Shown: positions 11,101-26,100 of the stretch, in pieces
Numbering within the stretch: the first letter of the stretch is position 1
Layout of the letters: each line of letters begins with the position of its first letter
NCBI GenBank assembly: GCA_014549065.1
Contig: JACDOX010000115.1
Location: forward strand, 1,656,828 to 1,720,827
Source: Cardinalis cardinalis
Lineage: Eukaryota; Chordata; Aves; Passeriformes; Cardinalidae
DNA length: 64,000 bases
Direction: 5' to 3'
The notes under the pieces: generated by a model
What the model was told of the DNA's origin: nothing
Database searches by the model: none
The model's input: the letters and a program-made list of their open reading frames with translations, nothing else
Translations under genes and position numbers: made by a program

Positions 11101-14100
11101 CTCTTTCTCCAGGCAACAACCGACAGAACAAGACTACACAGTCTCAAGCTGTGCCAAGGGAGATACAGGCTGGAATTAAGGAGGAAGTTTTTCGCAGAAA
11201 GAGTGGTCAAATACTGGAATCATCTACCCAGGGAGGTGGTGGAGTCACCATCCCTCGATGTGTTTAGAAAGAGACTGGATCTGACACTTGGTGCCATGAT
11301 CTGGTTGAGGTGTTAGAACATGGGTTGGGCTNGATGATCTTAAAGGTCTCTTCCAACCTAGAAATTCTGTGATTCTGTGAGGAAGTCGGGCAGAAATACT
11401 AGGAGACCTGTGCGGATAAGTAAGTTGCTTATTGACAAACTGAAACATGAAAAGGAAGGCTATGAAGGGTGGAGGGCAGTGACAGATGCCCTGGGAGAAA
11501 TACAGACAAGCTGTTTGAGCAGCCAGGTTAGGAAAGCTAAAGCCATGATAGAAGTAAATCTAGCCAGAGATGTCAATGGCGACAACAAAATCTTCTGTAG
11601 ATACATGGGTGGTAAGAGGAAGACTCCAAGTAAATGACATATTTGGTCACTTGGGATATGGAGAAGGNCGAGGTACTCTATAACTTTTTTTGCCTCAGTC
11701 TTCACCAAGTGCTCCAGCCCATACCATTGAAGTCATGGCAGCAAAGACAGGATCTGGGAGAATGAGGAACCACCAGCTGTAGGAGAACATGTTGAAGACC
11801 ATCTAAGGAATGTGAGGGTGCTTAAGACAATGGCACCTGATGAGATGCATCCATGGGTCCTGGAGGAATTGACAGCTGAAGTATCTCAGCCTCTATGCAT
11901 CATATTTCAGAAGTCATGGCAGTCTAGGGAAGTTCCCACTGGCCGGAAAAGGGGAAACATAAGCCCCATTTTAAGAAAGGGAGACCCAGGGAACTAGAAG
12001 TTGGTCAGTTTCACCTCTGCCTGGCTAGATTATGAAACAGATCCTCCTGGAACCCATGCTAAGGCATGTGGAAAATAAGGAGGCATTTGGTGGCAGACAT
12101 GGCTTTGCTGAGAACAGATCATGCCTGACAAANTTGATGGCCTTCTATGTCAGGGTGGTAGTGTTGATAGAAGGAGTGGCTGACATCATCTCCCTAGACT
12201 TGTGCAAAGCATTTGACACTGTCCCACATGATGGTCTTGTCTCTAAACTGGAGAGACACAGATTTGACAGATGGACCACTCAGTGGATAAGGAAATTTGC
12301 TGGATGGTTGTCGCAGACATCTTTTGGGAAAATCCTTTTCTTAGGATTTTTGCCTGCTGAGAAGCTGAGAAGTTTCAGCAACAAAATGTAAACAATTGTT
12401 ATCTGCTGCTGTGGAATGCATTGGGGGATTTTTGATTGGCCCATCTTGGATGTTTATAATTAATGGCCAATCAAGAATGAGCCATCTCGGACAGAGTCCG
12501 AGACAGCTCCTTTTGTTATCATTATTTCTATTCTGTTCTTAGCTAGCCTTCTGAGATGAAGCTTTTCCTTCTATTCTTTTTAGTATAGTTATAATGTAAT
12601 ATATACATCATAAAATAATAAATCAAGCCTTCTGAAACATGGAGTCAACATTCTGGTCTCTTCCCTCATCCAAGAACCCCTGTGACCACTGTCTTTGTCA
12701 ATGACACGGACAGTGGGATCAAGGGCGCCCTCGGCGAGTTTGCCAATGACAGCAAGCTGTGTTTTGCAGTTGTCACACTGGAGGGAAGGATGCACAGGGA
12801 CCTTGGCAGGGTTGAGAGAAGAATCTCTGTGTACCTCATGAAGTTCAGCTAGGCCAAGTACAAGGTTCTGCTGGTGCCTTGGGACAATCCTAAGCACAAA
12901 TACAGGCTTGGCAGAGAATGGATTGAGAGCAGCTCTGAGGAGAAGAACTTGGGAGTGTGGTTTGATGAGAAGCTCAATGTCACCTGGCAATGTGTGCTGC
13001 TTGCAGGCTAGAAATCCAACCACATTCTAGATACTAGGAAGAAATTCTTTACTGTGAGGGAGGTGATGCACTGGAAGAGGTTGCCTGGAGAAACTGTGGA
13101 TGCCTCATCCCAGGGGGTGTTCAAGGCCAGGTTAGATGGGGCTCTGAGCAACTGTCAAGTGGAAGGTGTCCCTGCCCATGGGAGATGGATTGGAACTAGG
13201 TGATCTTTAAGGTCACTTCCAACCCAAAACATTCTATGATGGTATGATACAGTCCCGGGAAGTGTCTCAAGTGATAAGGTNTTTTTTTTAACATAGTACT
13301 TGCTTTCAGCCATGTGAGGATAGATCTGTTTAATACAAAACTCTGGTCTAGGTTGTAAAAGCAGATAATTTTTAGGGTGCTCTCTTAGCTTTTTTCACTT
13401 TTAAGGAGAAATGTAGTTAATCCTTCAGCCCATCACGGAGATCTGTGTGATTATCAAATTAATTATCTGGCAGCTGGTTTGGGGCCACCCACATTTCCTG
13501 CTTCACTATATTTTAATCATTAGCAGCAGCACTGTGAGTTGCTGTGAAGTCTCACAGTGCAGAGGCTTATGTGAGAGTTAACCTTGCACTTGTGTGTGTT
13601 GTGTGAACATGGAATATGTTGTATTCATTGACAGGAAAGGATGAGCACGGCTGGTTCTGTACAGCATGCCCTTCCTCAGCAGTGTACCAGGCTTTAAAGG
13701 GCTTGTGTTCTTGGTGTGACTGGCACCACATAGCAACACATGATGCCACTCAGTATTCTTTGGCCCTTCAAACTTTGCAGTCACTTGCAGCCTAGAGTTG
13801 TCTGCTCTGACAGTGGCGCCTGTGTTTCAGCAGTTACTTGTGAGTTTGATGTAGAACTGTCACAGCAGGTAACACCAAAAGTGCAGAGTAGTGATGCAGC
13901 TTAAGACAGGATCTGGAGCTTTGCAGGCTGTAAGATAAAGCTGTGACTGCTCTGGATTTCCCACTGTCTACCTCCTGTGTTGCACTAGCTATTGTGAAAG
14001 CCAGCAGTCACAGAATACACACAGTGCATATTACTGGTTAACTTTGGACATGAAGAATTCTACAAGTGAAAAAATTATGAATTTATTATAGTTATTTTAT

Positions 14101-17100
14101 AATAATAGATATAATTATTTAAATAAGCTTGAAACATGTAATATTTTGCAATTTAGAGGGGGTCTTCAACTGCGGTTGTAGTTTGCCTGTTACAGACTGC
14201 TGCCATGGATAGAAAAATAACCATTCTAGAATAATTCACTGCATAAGTATTTGAATGCTGTTACAAAGATGATATATGTGCTTGGTAAGAAATAATTTTC
14301 TAATATTAGAAGATGTAGCAGCACTATGTAATTCTTCTTTGACATGAGCTGAACAGAATACTTTTTTGAAGTAAATCCTATTTCTATACATCTCCTAAAA
14401 GCTGCTCACAGTTTGACTTTTAAACTGGCAATTATTTTTTAGAATAGTCTGTAGTTTGTTTTCCATTAATCAAAACAAATATCCTGAGTTTGAATGCAAG
14501 AGAAGGTCTGACCTCAGATTTGATTGTTTCAAGATCAGGAGTTAACACTTAACCAAACCAAAGTACTTCCACTTTTTCTGCCCACAGTTGTTATGAAATG
14601 TCTGCTGAAACAGTATCTGTGGGTTTTTTGAAGAGTTGTGGAAGTATTTCTCTCCAGAGCATGCTTGTGAGGTGGCATGTTTGGGGGATTATTTTAGTAA
14701 ACTAAACTTGAAAATGTGCTAAAAGCTGTTAAAAATTGCAGTCTCATTGGCATACAGCTGTTTTCCTTTCTTACCCTGTATCTGACATTGAGCTCATAAT
14801 TTATTAGATGTTTGCTGAAATTATTTACTGAGTGATTGGGGACTGGTGTGAGTTTTATCTTGAAGAAGCAAAGCAGGCTTTATATATTACATCTGATGGC
14901 TTTGAAATCTGAAATTACCAACGCTGAGCTCAGGGCACAAATCATACACCGGTTTGATGAAACAGCTGAAATGTNCTGCAGTGCAGTCTAAAAGCACTTG
15001 CTAACTGTGCTGCTATTGGTGTCACTGACCAAAGTTAGGTTACCGGCATGCCCAGGGCAGCCTTGATGCCTGGACATTTCCTGGGTCTGCATGTGTTGGA
15101 TAAACTGTCAGGAGTTGCCACAGTTTGTACCCATGCTGTAGATGAAGTAGAGCTGGTTTAGTAAGGTGAAGCCAGCTTTAGCTGGTATATCTGTCTTATC
15201 TGAAGGAATTTGTTGAAGNATTGGCGGGGGATTCAGATGTCTTTTGCCACCTTTGTGCTTNCTCATTCTGGTCTTTCTGTTGTGACAGTCTTGGGGTCCT
15301 CTTCAACAGATACAGCAACTAATCTTGGTTGATGATTTGTCTCATCACATTGCACAAGTCCTTAAAATAACCCAACCAACCACATATATTCAGGCACTTA
15401 TTATGCTTCCTGCATTTAAAAATAAAGAGTGCTTTCTGGAGATTTATATTTTTTCTCTACCCATCTTTGATGGAGGTCTTTCAGTGTTCTTCATCCTGTA
15501 TGAATAAATTTAGTTTTCATGCACACCAGTTCCTAAATGTTTGTGGTGCATTCAGTTTTCCCGAACTTGCTATTTCATCAGCTCATATGTTACACTACTT
15601 GTTACAGATAAACAAAGGTGCTTTACTTAAAAAAGATTAATCCAAACACTTGCTGTAACTTCCTGTGTTTCCTAGTTCTTTGTGCATGTACTTTTGAAGG
15701 CAATGTGTTATTTCCTTGAACATGGAATTAAATAGCTGCAGTTAATGTCACTGGGTGTTTTAAAATATTTCTGAGTTTTAACTTGGTTGTTGGTCAGTTT
15801 GTTAGCTTGCTTTTGTTTTAGCAAGACCAGATCATTGAAGAATGTGTAAATTGATAAATTAATGTTTCATCGTAATTTGGAAAAAAATATATAGGCTCTT
15901 GTTACCCTAGGGAAACCACTTGTAGTCCATGCTATTCTAATACTTTTTTCTTATTTGTCATTGTTAGCCTAGATTATTCTTTATTCTGTTACTTAGCTGT
16001 CTATGTTATCTATCTCCTATGATTTCTTGTGGTGTCCCTTCTTGTACGCTGTACTAATATGTCTTGGTATATAGTTTTGAAGTCTGCATGTAAATGTCGG
16101 GGGAGGTGAGCTTTCAGTCTGTCCTTTTCTCTATCAAAGTGGGGGTGTTGGTGGCAACTGCTTTTGTTCTGAATTTTAGCTGGTAAGAGATACATGGATT
16201 TAGTTGATTAGAGATGCATGGACTGCATGTCCTCGTAGACTGTCCAAGCAGTTACTCATGATTCCCTACATAGAAGAGGTGGCAGGCTGAAGGTACAGGG
16301 CATGTATATAATTGAGGAGAATATATTTAGAATGTAGTGAGTATATTACTTGACATGTTAGTAGTTGAAAGAGTTCATGCTAATTGTAAATTATCACTGA
16401 AGTTCTGAGCTAATGGTCTTGAATTGTCCAGCTTGAGATACCCTGTTCCTTACGCTGTTCTGTTTTTAGAATAAGGTCAATGAAACATTGGAGGTTATAG
16501 ATGACTTTTGATAAACACATAAATAAAGAACTGAAATGGTTAATGACCACCTTTTTGCCACTGTCAAGAGCTTCAGGTTTTTGTCGTGTGGAATAACAGA
16601 TAAAGGGTTTTTGTGGGTTTTTCTGTAATACCTGCTGAGTAAGAGAGCAAGCTTTGGTAACAGTCCTTCTACTAAGACGTGTCTTTTTTTTCTCCTTCTT
16701 GATTTAGAACGACTTTTCCCATGGTGACTGCTTGTCAAGTAATGAAACCAGTTTGCTAGAACGAACCACAGCACCTCATGATGGACTCCCAATGGCTTCC
16801 CACAGACCTCAGAGAGAAGGTATGTTGTCTGAACTTCCTTTTGAGGAAGGCTTTTAAGGGTTTCCTTGAACGTTAAACTCTGCTTGGAGTTGTAGACATC
16901 TTGTATCTTTCTTGCTGTTACAAGAAGCTGCAGTGATTGGTAAGTAAAACAGCTTCTCTGCCACCTACTTGATCTTTTCTTTGTTATAACAAGTTGACAT
17001 TTGTGTTAACTGCTAACTGCTAGTGAATGCCTGCATGAAAATTAGCTGCAAATGGGCTTCCCACTGAAAAAGGGGGCAGGATTTGGGGGAAAACAAGAAC

Positions 17101-20100
17101 ATATACTGCAATTGTGTTAAGAGTATTTGAATTTTTTAAGCAAAGCTAAACACAAAAATATTGGGAACCAGTCTATAGATTTTGCTGCTTGATTCAGTTG
17201 TATTTGATGGCATTAAAAAAAAATAGCAAAGAATACCCACATATTAGCAGGTGTTATAGAAATGGCAGTTTGGAGAAGTGAAAAGCTTCATAGAAGTCAC
17301 TGTTTTGGCTCTGTTTGGGAGAACAAGAACAAGGCTTCTGAGCATAAACAAAACTCTGATATGCCATTGCCAGCACAATATTTTCTCTTTGAAGAAATGA
17401 GCATTATTGAAAACAGATTTATTCTCACCCTTTATTCTTCAAGAGGATTAGCAAGTTACTTGCCTACTCAAAATTAGGCAACAGATAGTGTGCAGATAGT
17501 AAGGAGCCAACAATATGGAAAAACGATTGCTATTCATTTTGTCCTCATAAATGTCCTTTTGTCTCTAGTGTGGAGATTTAACTGCACTTTGAAGGCAGCC
17601 AATTTGAGATATTTGATTCCTTGAAAAAAAATACAAGAGGACGATAATGGCAGATTACAGACAACAAATCTGTTTAAAATACTTTTATGGAGTTCAAAGT
17701 GTNCATATTCATGAATTAGAAACCTAAAAGGGGGAATCTCTTTAGTAACACTCAAATTGAGTAACAGAAGCACAAAAAATTTGAGTAACTTAATCTAGCA
17801 AAGAGCTTAAATATTTTNCCGCATTTGTATTATCATAGTGAGAAACCGCAGTGAAGGATCAGAGTACCTTTGTGATATTTGCTGCACAGTTATGTAGTAG
17901 AGATTCCCTGCTGCAGAAGTCTCCTTGCTGGTTAGAAATACCGCTGATAATAAAACTCAGGTTTTGTTCTCAGCTGTGATGAATATGAATTTTTAAATCT
18001 TGGCTTGGACTTAAAATGGAAGCAGTGTCATGTATACATGCTTTACTTAATCATCCTGGATGCATGTGCTGTGTCCAGAATAGAGGTAGAGATGTGACAC
18101 ACCTCATTGGCTTGTGTTTTCAAACTTTTCTTCCAGCCATTTAGAATATTTAAAATGTCATTATGGAGACAGAATTATAAAGGAGTCTGTTGAACTGTAG
18201 AACTAAAGCTGTGCAGCANCAACAGTGTAATTACCTGTTGTATCATGCATTGTGATGAAGCGTGCAGCAGAAAGAAGTTAAGGAAGTTGAAGGTACTGCG
18301 TTGTGTAATAAATTTTTTTATACCTGAGGACAAATTTTTAGCATTGAGAACATTCAGTAGTTTAAAATAAGCACAGTCGCATTAGGGAAAAAAGCTTGTC
18401 TGTGAATGTTAATGGTCTTAGTTCCCTAATTGTGTATGCTAAATATATGCATGTAGTGGAATGCAATTTAAACCACTATTCTCAGTTCCAGTCTTGGGAA
18501 TCAACTTCTTAATTAACTTATGAGTATGAATTCCAGTATCAATTTGAATGTTAGTCAATAAGAAATTTTACTGCAACAAAACTTTTGTTGTGCCATGGTC
18601 CTCCTTCTAACAGCACTTTAATCTATACCAGACAGGTAAAAATTAAGGTCACTAAACATTCATCTTTTCATAAAATATTGTTATTGTCTGGCATCCTTAG
18701 CTCATCTCAGATTTCTTTCCTTTGTAATAATAAATCTTCATTGACTGGTAAAAGTGAAGTGCTTGTCTGTCTTCCTAACTCCCAGCTAGAGGATTACAAC
18801 CATTGTATACCAGCACATTCAGATTTTTTGTCTCTCTACTAAGAAAATTGGAAGCCGTAGCACTATCACTGGACTTATTTGCTGGCTTATTGTTCCTTTA
18901 TGGAAATTGCCAATGTTTAATTCTCTTAAAAATGGCATGTTTAATTCGGATGAGACTTGATTTGTAACTATAACAAAATTAATTTCAAAATGTTTACATT
19001 ATATTAGATGATAATTAGGTAATATCTGTTTATAAATTTTGCAACATACAATTGCAGGAGGTTTAATTTTTTTTTTAGGAAAAGACACTGTTGTTATGAG
19101 TAGTTCCCAATATATCCCATGTAAACATGCATTTAAAAATTGAAAGGAAAACATTAACTGTTAACACCACCCACCTCCCTCCAAAAAAAAGTCGCTTCTA
19201 AAGCATTGAAAGGAAACATTGGTGATGTTGGGCAGGTCGAGCTGCTTTTAAACAATTTTTTTCTTTACATGTAAGGATGTGTTCAGGCCAGTTTTTTTCT
19301 TTACATGTAAGGATGTGTTCAGGCTTGCACTTGAATCAAATTCTCTTGAGTTCTTAGGCCAGCATAGCAGCAAAAGTGGAAAGTCCCTCTCGGCTACATA
19401 AGGGTTTTTATATGGAGTATTACCTGAACAATGCTGTGTGCCCTCAAGAGAGTCTCCAGGCTCTGAAAGCCATAAGGTGCTGCAGTTTGCCAGGTCACAG
19501 CCAGAACTCGCCTATTATTGTGTGCAGTAGGCTGTGGGGAAGAAATATGAAATTAGCAGGTACTTATAGTACCTTTGTTCCCTCTCGGTTCAATTCAATG
19601 ACACTCTTTACAGTACAACTGTCTTTCTGCTTCTTCTTTGTTTTCTGTTCGCTGACACTCATTTCTGTCTCCTTCAGGCCTTCCCTAACTAATTCTTTTT
19701 GCCTGTGNATCCTCAGAAATGTGGGTATTTGGCCTTAGTTTGCCCTCATTTACTATTTTGATGTTTCTGATACCTAGGTGTAGAAGGTACTGACTGGTTT
19801 TTATCAGCACTTGTTACTTCTTGGAGTAAAGATACAATTTGACTTCCTTTTATTGTCTTTTCACTTATAGTGGTTATATTGTTGTAGTTATGTGACATTT
19901 GGTCTAAATAACCTCTTGGGTAATGCTTAGATTCTCATGATGTGTGCCAAAGAGATTGTCGTTAGGCCAGAGAAATACTTAGATGCAAGGTTCTACTTGC
20001 TCCCGGCAGTTTGTAGCAATACAACAGCTCCTAAGGAAGAGTCGCACTGTGTACATCAGGATTTAGCCTATAGGCATGCTCAGAGAGCCTGGGAAAGTAA

Positions 20101-23100
20101 GGAATGGTTTGCAAACTGTCTGTTTTGGAGTGTGCAATAAGGTGTTTTTCTTTCAGCTGTACACATTGAGAAGATAACCCTGAAAGACGTATCAAGAAAA
20201 AGGGCTGACAAACATTTGGAGTACACTTTCAAAGTAAGCGAATAACCTCCAGGTTGTTAAAATTATTGTCTATGTACTGCAGATACATACAGCTTGTTTC
20301 AAAAACCTTCACCGGAGGCAATTTTGAGATTCTTTGGATTATCTTATGATTCTTTTGAATTCTGCGTGCAAATCAGGGTGTTTTATGGAATCGTGGGCAC
20401 AAGGTAGGAAGCTGTAAAACATCAGCCATAGCTGGGTGTGTGACATCAGTTCAGGAAACTTGCCTTTTTCTAATTCATAAGAATTCTAAAACTAGAAGTT
20501 TTAGAATGCTCAAGTGGCACAGGAACACAGTGTCTGCCGCTGTAGATTGCTTGGAGTCATATGGTCATCTTGGGTCTTCTCATCTTCTCGCTGTTTAACA
20601 TATGAGGATGGAGCCTGTGCTTTTTGAGAAAACTGGAGATTAGTGCCTTAGTTTTGGACTTTGTTTCTTAAGGCAAAACCAAACAAGCTGGAAAATGGCC
20701 AAAAGCTGGACAGCCTACCTAGTGTAGTCTTCATCTATGGTAGTAGCTAAGGGCAGTATGTATTAAATGATAGTTACTAAGGCTGTTGGTGGTGATGTTC
20801 TAGTGGCATCAAAGTAGTAATTTTCTTAGCAAGGGCTGACTAACACTGTGAGTCATTGTGCCAATAGATGTGAATCTGNTATTATACCAGATTTGAAGTT
20901 AAAGTTAAGTATTCCTCTTTTTCACCCAAAAAAGAATGGTTCACATCAAACATTCTAACTGGTTGTTTGACATGGGGGAGGTCTCTGAAGAAGCAAACTT
21001 AAAAAAAGCCATTTTGAGCTGAAAGTTGATGTGTTGATTGCAGAATTTGGTATCGTATTCTGTGATACTGTATATTCTCTAAATGGATGCACTCTTCTTT
21101 TGTTGAGGACAGTAATATGTGGAAGGTAGCCTTCAAAGTCTTTAAGGTTCACCTGGCCAAATATTTCAACCACGTCATAGATTTCTTTTCCAAATAGTCT
21201 GTGAAGTGAGTACAAAGTAAAATACAGTAGGAGATGGGAAAAGTTTGTTCAGAATGCCTATATGGATTATCAATATTTAAAATTTAAAAAACTGTTTTAA
21301 AGATTCAGCATGTAGACAGTGGTTTTGAATTTCTTTGTTAAAGGGGGAATGTTCAGATAATCTGGCAAGTATTTCAGTAGTCTTCAGTAAACTCCACCTC
21401 AGTTCTTTTAGNAAAGAGTTTCCTTCCTCATCTGTGCAGGTATATTCTGTGCCCTTCACTGTAGATAATTTTGTCCTTGCCCAGACACTGCTTTTTTAAG
21501 GTTGTAACAGCAATTGCAGTCATGGCTTCCCAGCTAAGGACACTGAGGGTATTTAGCATTTTTGGGGACTATGTCGAAGGCAATTGGTGGGTGACATTAC
21601 TCTATCAACTCCTGAGAGTAAATGAATATTTATAATTGTCNTGTCCACTCCCGTTAGCCTGAATCTTCCCATGTAACTAATTGGAATCTTTGGCCCAGAA
21701 GTGGGCTTAAAGCCAGGCAGCAGTCATCTAACCAAGCTTACTTATTTTTTCTCAAAACATGCATGTGAAGGTGCTGTTTTACTACTTGCATGTTGTGTCA
21801 GAACAATAAGCTACTGAAATTTTATATAGGCATATGCCAAAATGTTGTCTGATTCTTGAGTGCCTTCTTTTGTAACTTGCAGTACTTTTTATGACTTGTA
21901 GCCTAAAGTAACTTCTATTTGATTTTGTAAGATTTGAGTCTGAGGCAGATAAAATTATTTTATAGGTAATATAAACAGATTTTTTGGTTTGATTTTGACT
22001 CCTGGTAATGACAGTGAGAGCTCAATTCAGTATATCTGACCTACACTCGTTTTCTCTGGGACCTATTTTTTGTGTTTAATTATTTCTGTTTGATACAAGT
22101 CCCATAATTACAGAGCCTTCTGCCTGGCTTCTTTGTGAGTCAGTAATCTTCAGGGACTTCATTGTATTTCCTTGAATTTGCCCATGCTCCCTTTAGCCAC
22201 AAATAACGTGAAGGTGATCCTAAAATACACACTCAAAATTAGTCTGTCTTTGAAAAAGTACAGCCTTATCCTTGTTTTGCCTGGTGTTTGCTTAATTGTG
22301 AGTGTTAACTCTGAGACTGCCAAATTTATGGAATTGTTCTGACAAGCTAATTGCTATGAAATTTGGAAACAGGAACTTTCCTCATTCTTTTTTTCTTAAT
22401 TTTAGGTAACCTGGTCCGATTTTTCTGTAACATGTGTAACAAAAACACATCAAGAGCTTCAGGAATTCCTGCTAAAAGTATGTATTCAAATATGAAAGTC
22501 GTGTTTATACATCAGGTTTATAACTTCAGAAGTAGTTTAGGAGAGCTGTGATCTCTGAGGTGTAATTATAGAAACAAAAGCATGCCAGCAGATGTTTGTA
22601 CTTTACAATTGTATTAACCATTTAATTATATGTACTGGAATTAAGGATCCTGACAGAAGAAGCAGCCCTGGAGAATGTTTGGGGAGCTTCCCAGGAGGTG
22701 ATTGTTTGTCTCATCCAAAATGGCACTTAGCATTTCAATTGAACTACCAGAAAACTACCAGATGAGGTTTTAATATTCCCCACAGAGCTCATGTATAGGT
22801 ACAACCACTGGTCGTTTGCTTGTGTTCCTGCTAGAAGGACCTTAAAGAGTATCATTTGTTATGTTTAATTAGTGGGACACAGCCATAAGCATAGTAGTTT
22901 TTAATTTAGCTGTTGTATTCTTCAGTAGAACAAAGGCTGGCCTATTCATCATCACAACAAGTTCAACCTGAGGAAAATCTAGCAACTGTATGTGTGTGTG
23001 TATCCATGTTTAAAAAAACCAAAAGTTCTCTCAGTTGTTTTCCCCTCTGCTCTGATCAGAGAGTACATTTCTGTGCATAGGCCATGTGCAGACCCCATCA

Positions 23101-26100
23101 GTGTGGTGACCTCGAACTGTGTGTTCATTGCCAGTGTCTAATATTTTGGGTTCCACCTATTCTGGGAAATTATTCTATATTTAAACTTTTCCCTACTCAG
23201 GGCAGTAATGAGAGATCTGTTTTGGACATGTTTTGATGGTATCTGGGGTTCTTTACTGCAGTGTTAATTGCGAGTGGAAAGCCAGTCACTGCACAAAGGT
23301 CATTGTCTTGTTCACTGTTTAAATTATCAACATTGTTTTCCGGTATTCTAGAAATTAGGCAGTGAATATTAATCTAGTTGNATATCTGGTTCTAAGAGTT
23401 CCCAGAACTTGGTTTGGGAGGATTTAAATTATGGATGGCATGTCTGGTTGCAAGTGGGTTATCCCACAGCTTAGGGTACATGCATCTGCACCTGAAGAGA
23501 ACCCTAAAAACAGCATTTCATACAGGGTCCTGTGCAGCTCTGGGATGAGCATTCAGATGCATGCCCCCTGTTCTTCCACATGTGTAAGACAAACATAAGT
23601 GTCTGAAGTGGACCTCCTATAACCTACTTGATTCCTGGAGGAGCCAGGAAAACAGACATGATCCAGAGTGTTGAAGAGTTGTGCTGTTTGGCTGATGTAG
23701 GGTGTTCCATGTGCTGGCTTGAGTGTTCCAGCAGTGTCTAGGACATGGCAGAACAAGAAGAAGACAACCACAAGCTGCTATGAGCTTCCTGAGGTCTTCT
23801 GTGGAAAATGTGCGCAGCTAAAAAATATATTTGGTTTGNTAGCCGTAGATATAGAAGTAAGAGAGAATTGTTAAGTAAAGCAGGACAGAGCTTATTTGCT
23901 TTAAAAAGCATAAAGTACGAACATCCACTTTATATGCCCTTGTATTTTGGCTTTTTGTTGTTCTTGTTCCAATCTACATGACATTGTTAAATAGTAGGCT
24001 CATGTTCCTAGGGACAGAAAAGAATAGTCAAAATACTTGATGGAAAATTCCAATACTGGATGTGATAGAAATAAGATAATGGTAAAAATTGTTTCAGAAT
24101 AAAAGCATTGGTGGGAAAACTAAGATAGTAAATGGCATAACTTGGATGCTTAACTTAAAGGCTGGCTTCTCTTAGATGATAAGCATAAAAAATTTTTGCA
24201 AGTAGGAAANTATCCACTTATGTGGAAGGACTAATAAGCTTGTAAGTAACAAGGCTGTCCCATTACCTTAAGCACCTAATCTTGGGTTTGTATAACTGAA
24301 TCTTTAACTACAGAAGGAATTGCATTCCTTTTGAATGGAANTTTTAAAGACAAGAAGGTAACTGTTTCCAGAGACAAATCTACATACAAAATACTAGCAT
24401 AGGAGATTTGATCATTCCTACACTTCTGCAGTAACTTCCCGGTACCTTTTGGCTAGCAGTGACTAATTCTTCAGTCAGAGTTCCTCAGTAATGCATATTA
24501 AAGCCAAAAGGTCTGTTAAGAGCAGCTGCCTTCAGCCCTTTGTGGTTTTAGATCTAAGATATTTCAGGTGTTGTAGTACTGTACTAACATAATACTAACA
24601 GCACCTGTCTGTCTGGATTCCAGGAGTTCCTCTTATGTATGTTACCAAGCAATTATCTGCATCAGACACAGCATCCCTCTCTTAGTACCACTTGATTCAG
24701 TGAAAGAATTACTGAGTGCTGGGCTGTTGTTCCAGTAGCTGGATGCAGTATCCAGCTGGCACTCTGGGTCAGGTGTATTTCAGACATACAAGAGGAAGAT
24801 GCTGCTCTAGTGTAAATCACTGAGTGCTGTTGATCACAGCTGGTGGCAGATGTTGACCACATTAGCAATAGCTTTGAACTTCAGTTAAAAAAAAGCCTTT
24901 TTCAGTAGCAGTTTACTCTTAATTGCACCATATTAAATTTTTTTTTTTTAATGTAGATGAACAAATTTGATCAGCTTTGATGTACTTAAGTACAATATTT
25001 GAAAGTTCGAAAGGTGAAAAAACTNTGTTCTGGGGAATAGTCTTCTTTGAAATAGACGTACTCTTAAGTAGCAAGCATTTTGCCTTCTCAACTAGAACAC
25101 CAGAAGACCTCNCTTTGTAGTATTGGCATTGGAAAGTTGTAGTGAATTTTGATAAGGTGTTTCAGTGTTTATAGCAACTGAGGAAGGACTCGCTATTGAT
25201 TAATCTCAGTGTTGCCTGCTGAAGTCTAGTGTATTAAATAACTGAAATGGTTTCCTTTCTACTCCCATTTATTTAAAATAATGTAGTCTAGCCAAGTGAT
25301 GATAGTGAGTACAGTGCATTCAGTCACACCTTTTTTTTTTTTTGGTGTCATTTTCAGAATTAATTTCTATATGTGAAAGATTTAAAGAAATAAATTATAA
25401 AAAAGGCTATAAACTATCCTGAAAAGACCATAATATTTGGTAGATTTCTAAATGTAATTCTTTCAAATAGAGCTTTAAACAGTTTTATGCCTGGATTTTC
25501 TGTGAGNATTTACAGCAAAGTGTTTCTCTTGCAAAACTAGATGATGTTGATTTGTTGTACCTTTGGTTTGTAAAATACATCACTCAAACTGAAACAATTG
25601 AGTTTCTTGTTGATACCAAGAAGGTATCAACAGGTATAAAGACTCATAGTGAACTAATANAGTCTATAAAATGTCAACTACTCATTTTTCACATTAACAT
25701 TTTTCTCAGCTCCCAAAGGAACTGTCTTCTGAAGCATTTGACAAGGCTATTTTAAGAGCACTAAATCAGGGTTTTCAGAAGAGGGAAGAACGAAGGCATG
25801 CTGATCTTGAGCCCATAATCAGGTAAGTTTTTTAGCAAATAGCCTGAAATGCATCACCAGAAAAGTGATTGAAGTCAAGCTAGAGGACTTCTGTGGACAG
25901 TGGAAATTCTGCTACCTAAACCAAATTTGCAAAGAAAATGGGAAGGCAGTGATGAAATAGATACTCTTGACTCTTAGATTTTCTTTAAATTAAGACTTTT
26001 ANTAAACTTCATAGAATTACTTCTTTGGAAGTAATTGCACAATTATGAAAATATTTGTCCTAAGCAGCGCTATATAGTAATGATTGGCATTTGTGGAAGG

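Noticed and set aside
10276..12391. Several 60-120 codon frames with reverse-transcriptase text
   Set aside because: They are pieces of dead CR1 copies with stops and frameshifts, not host genes.
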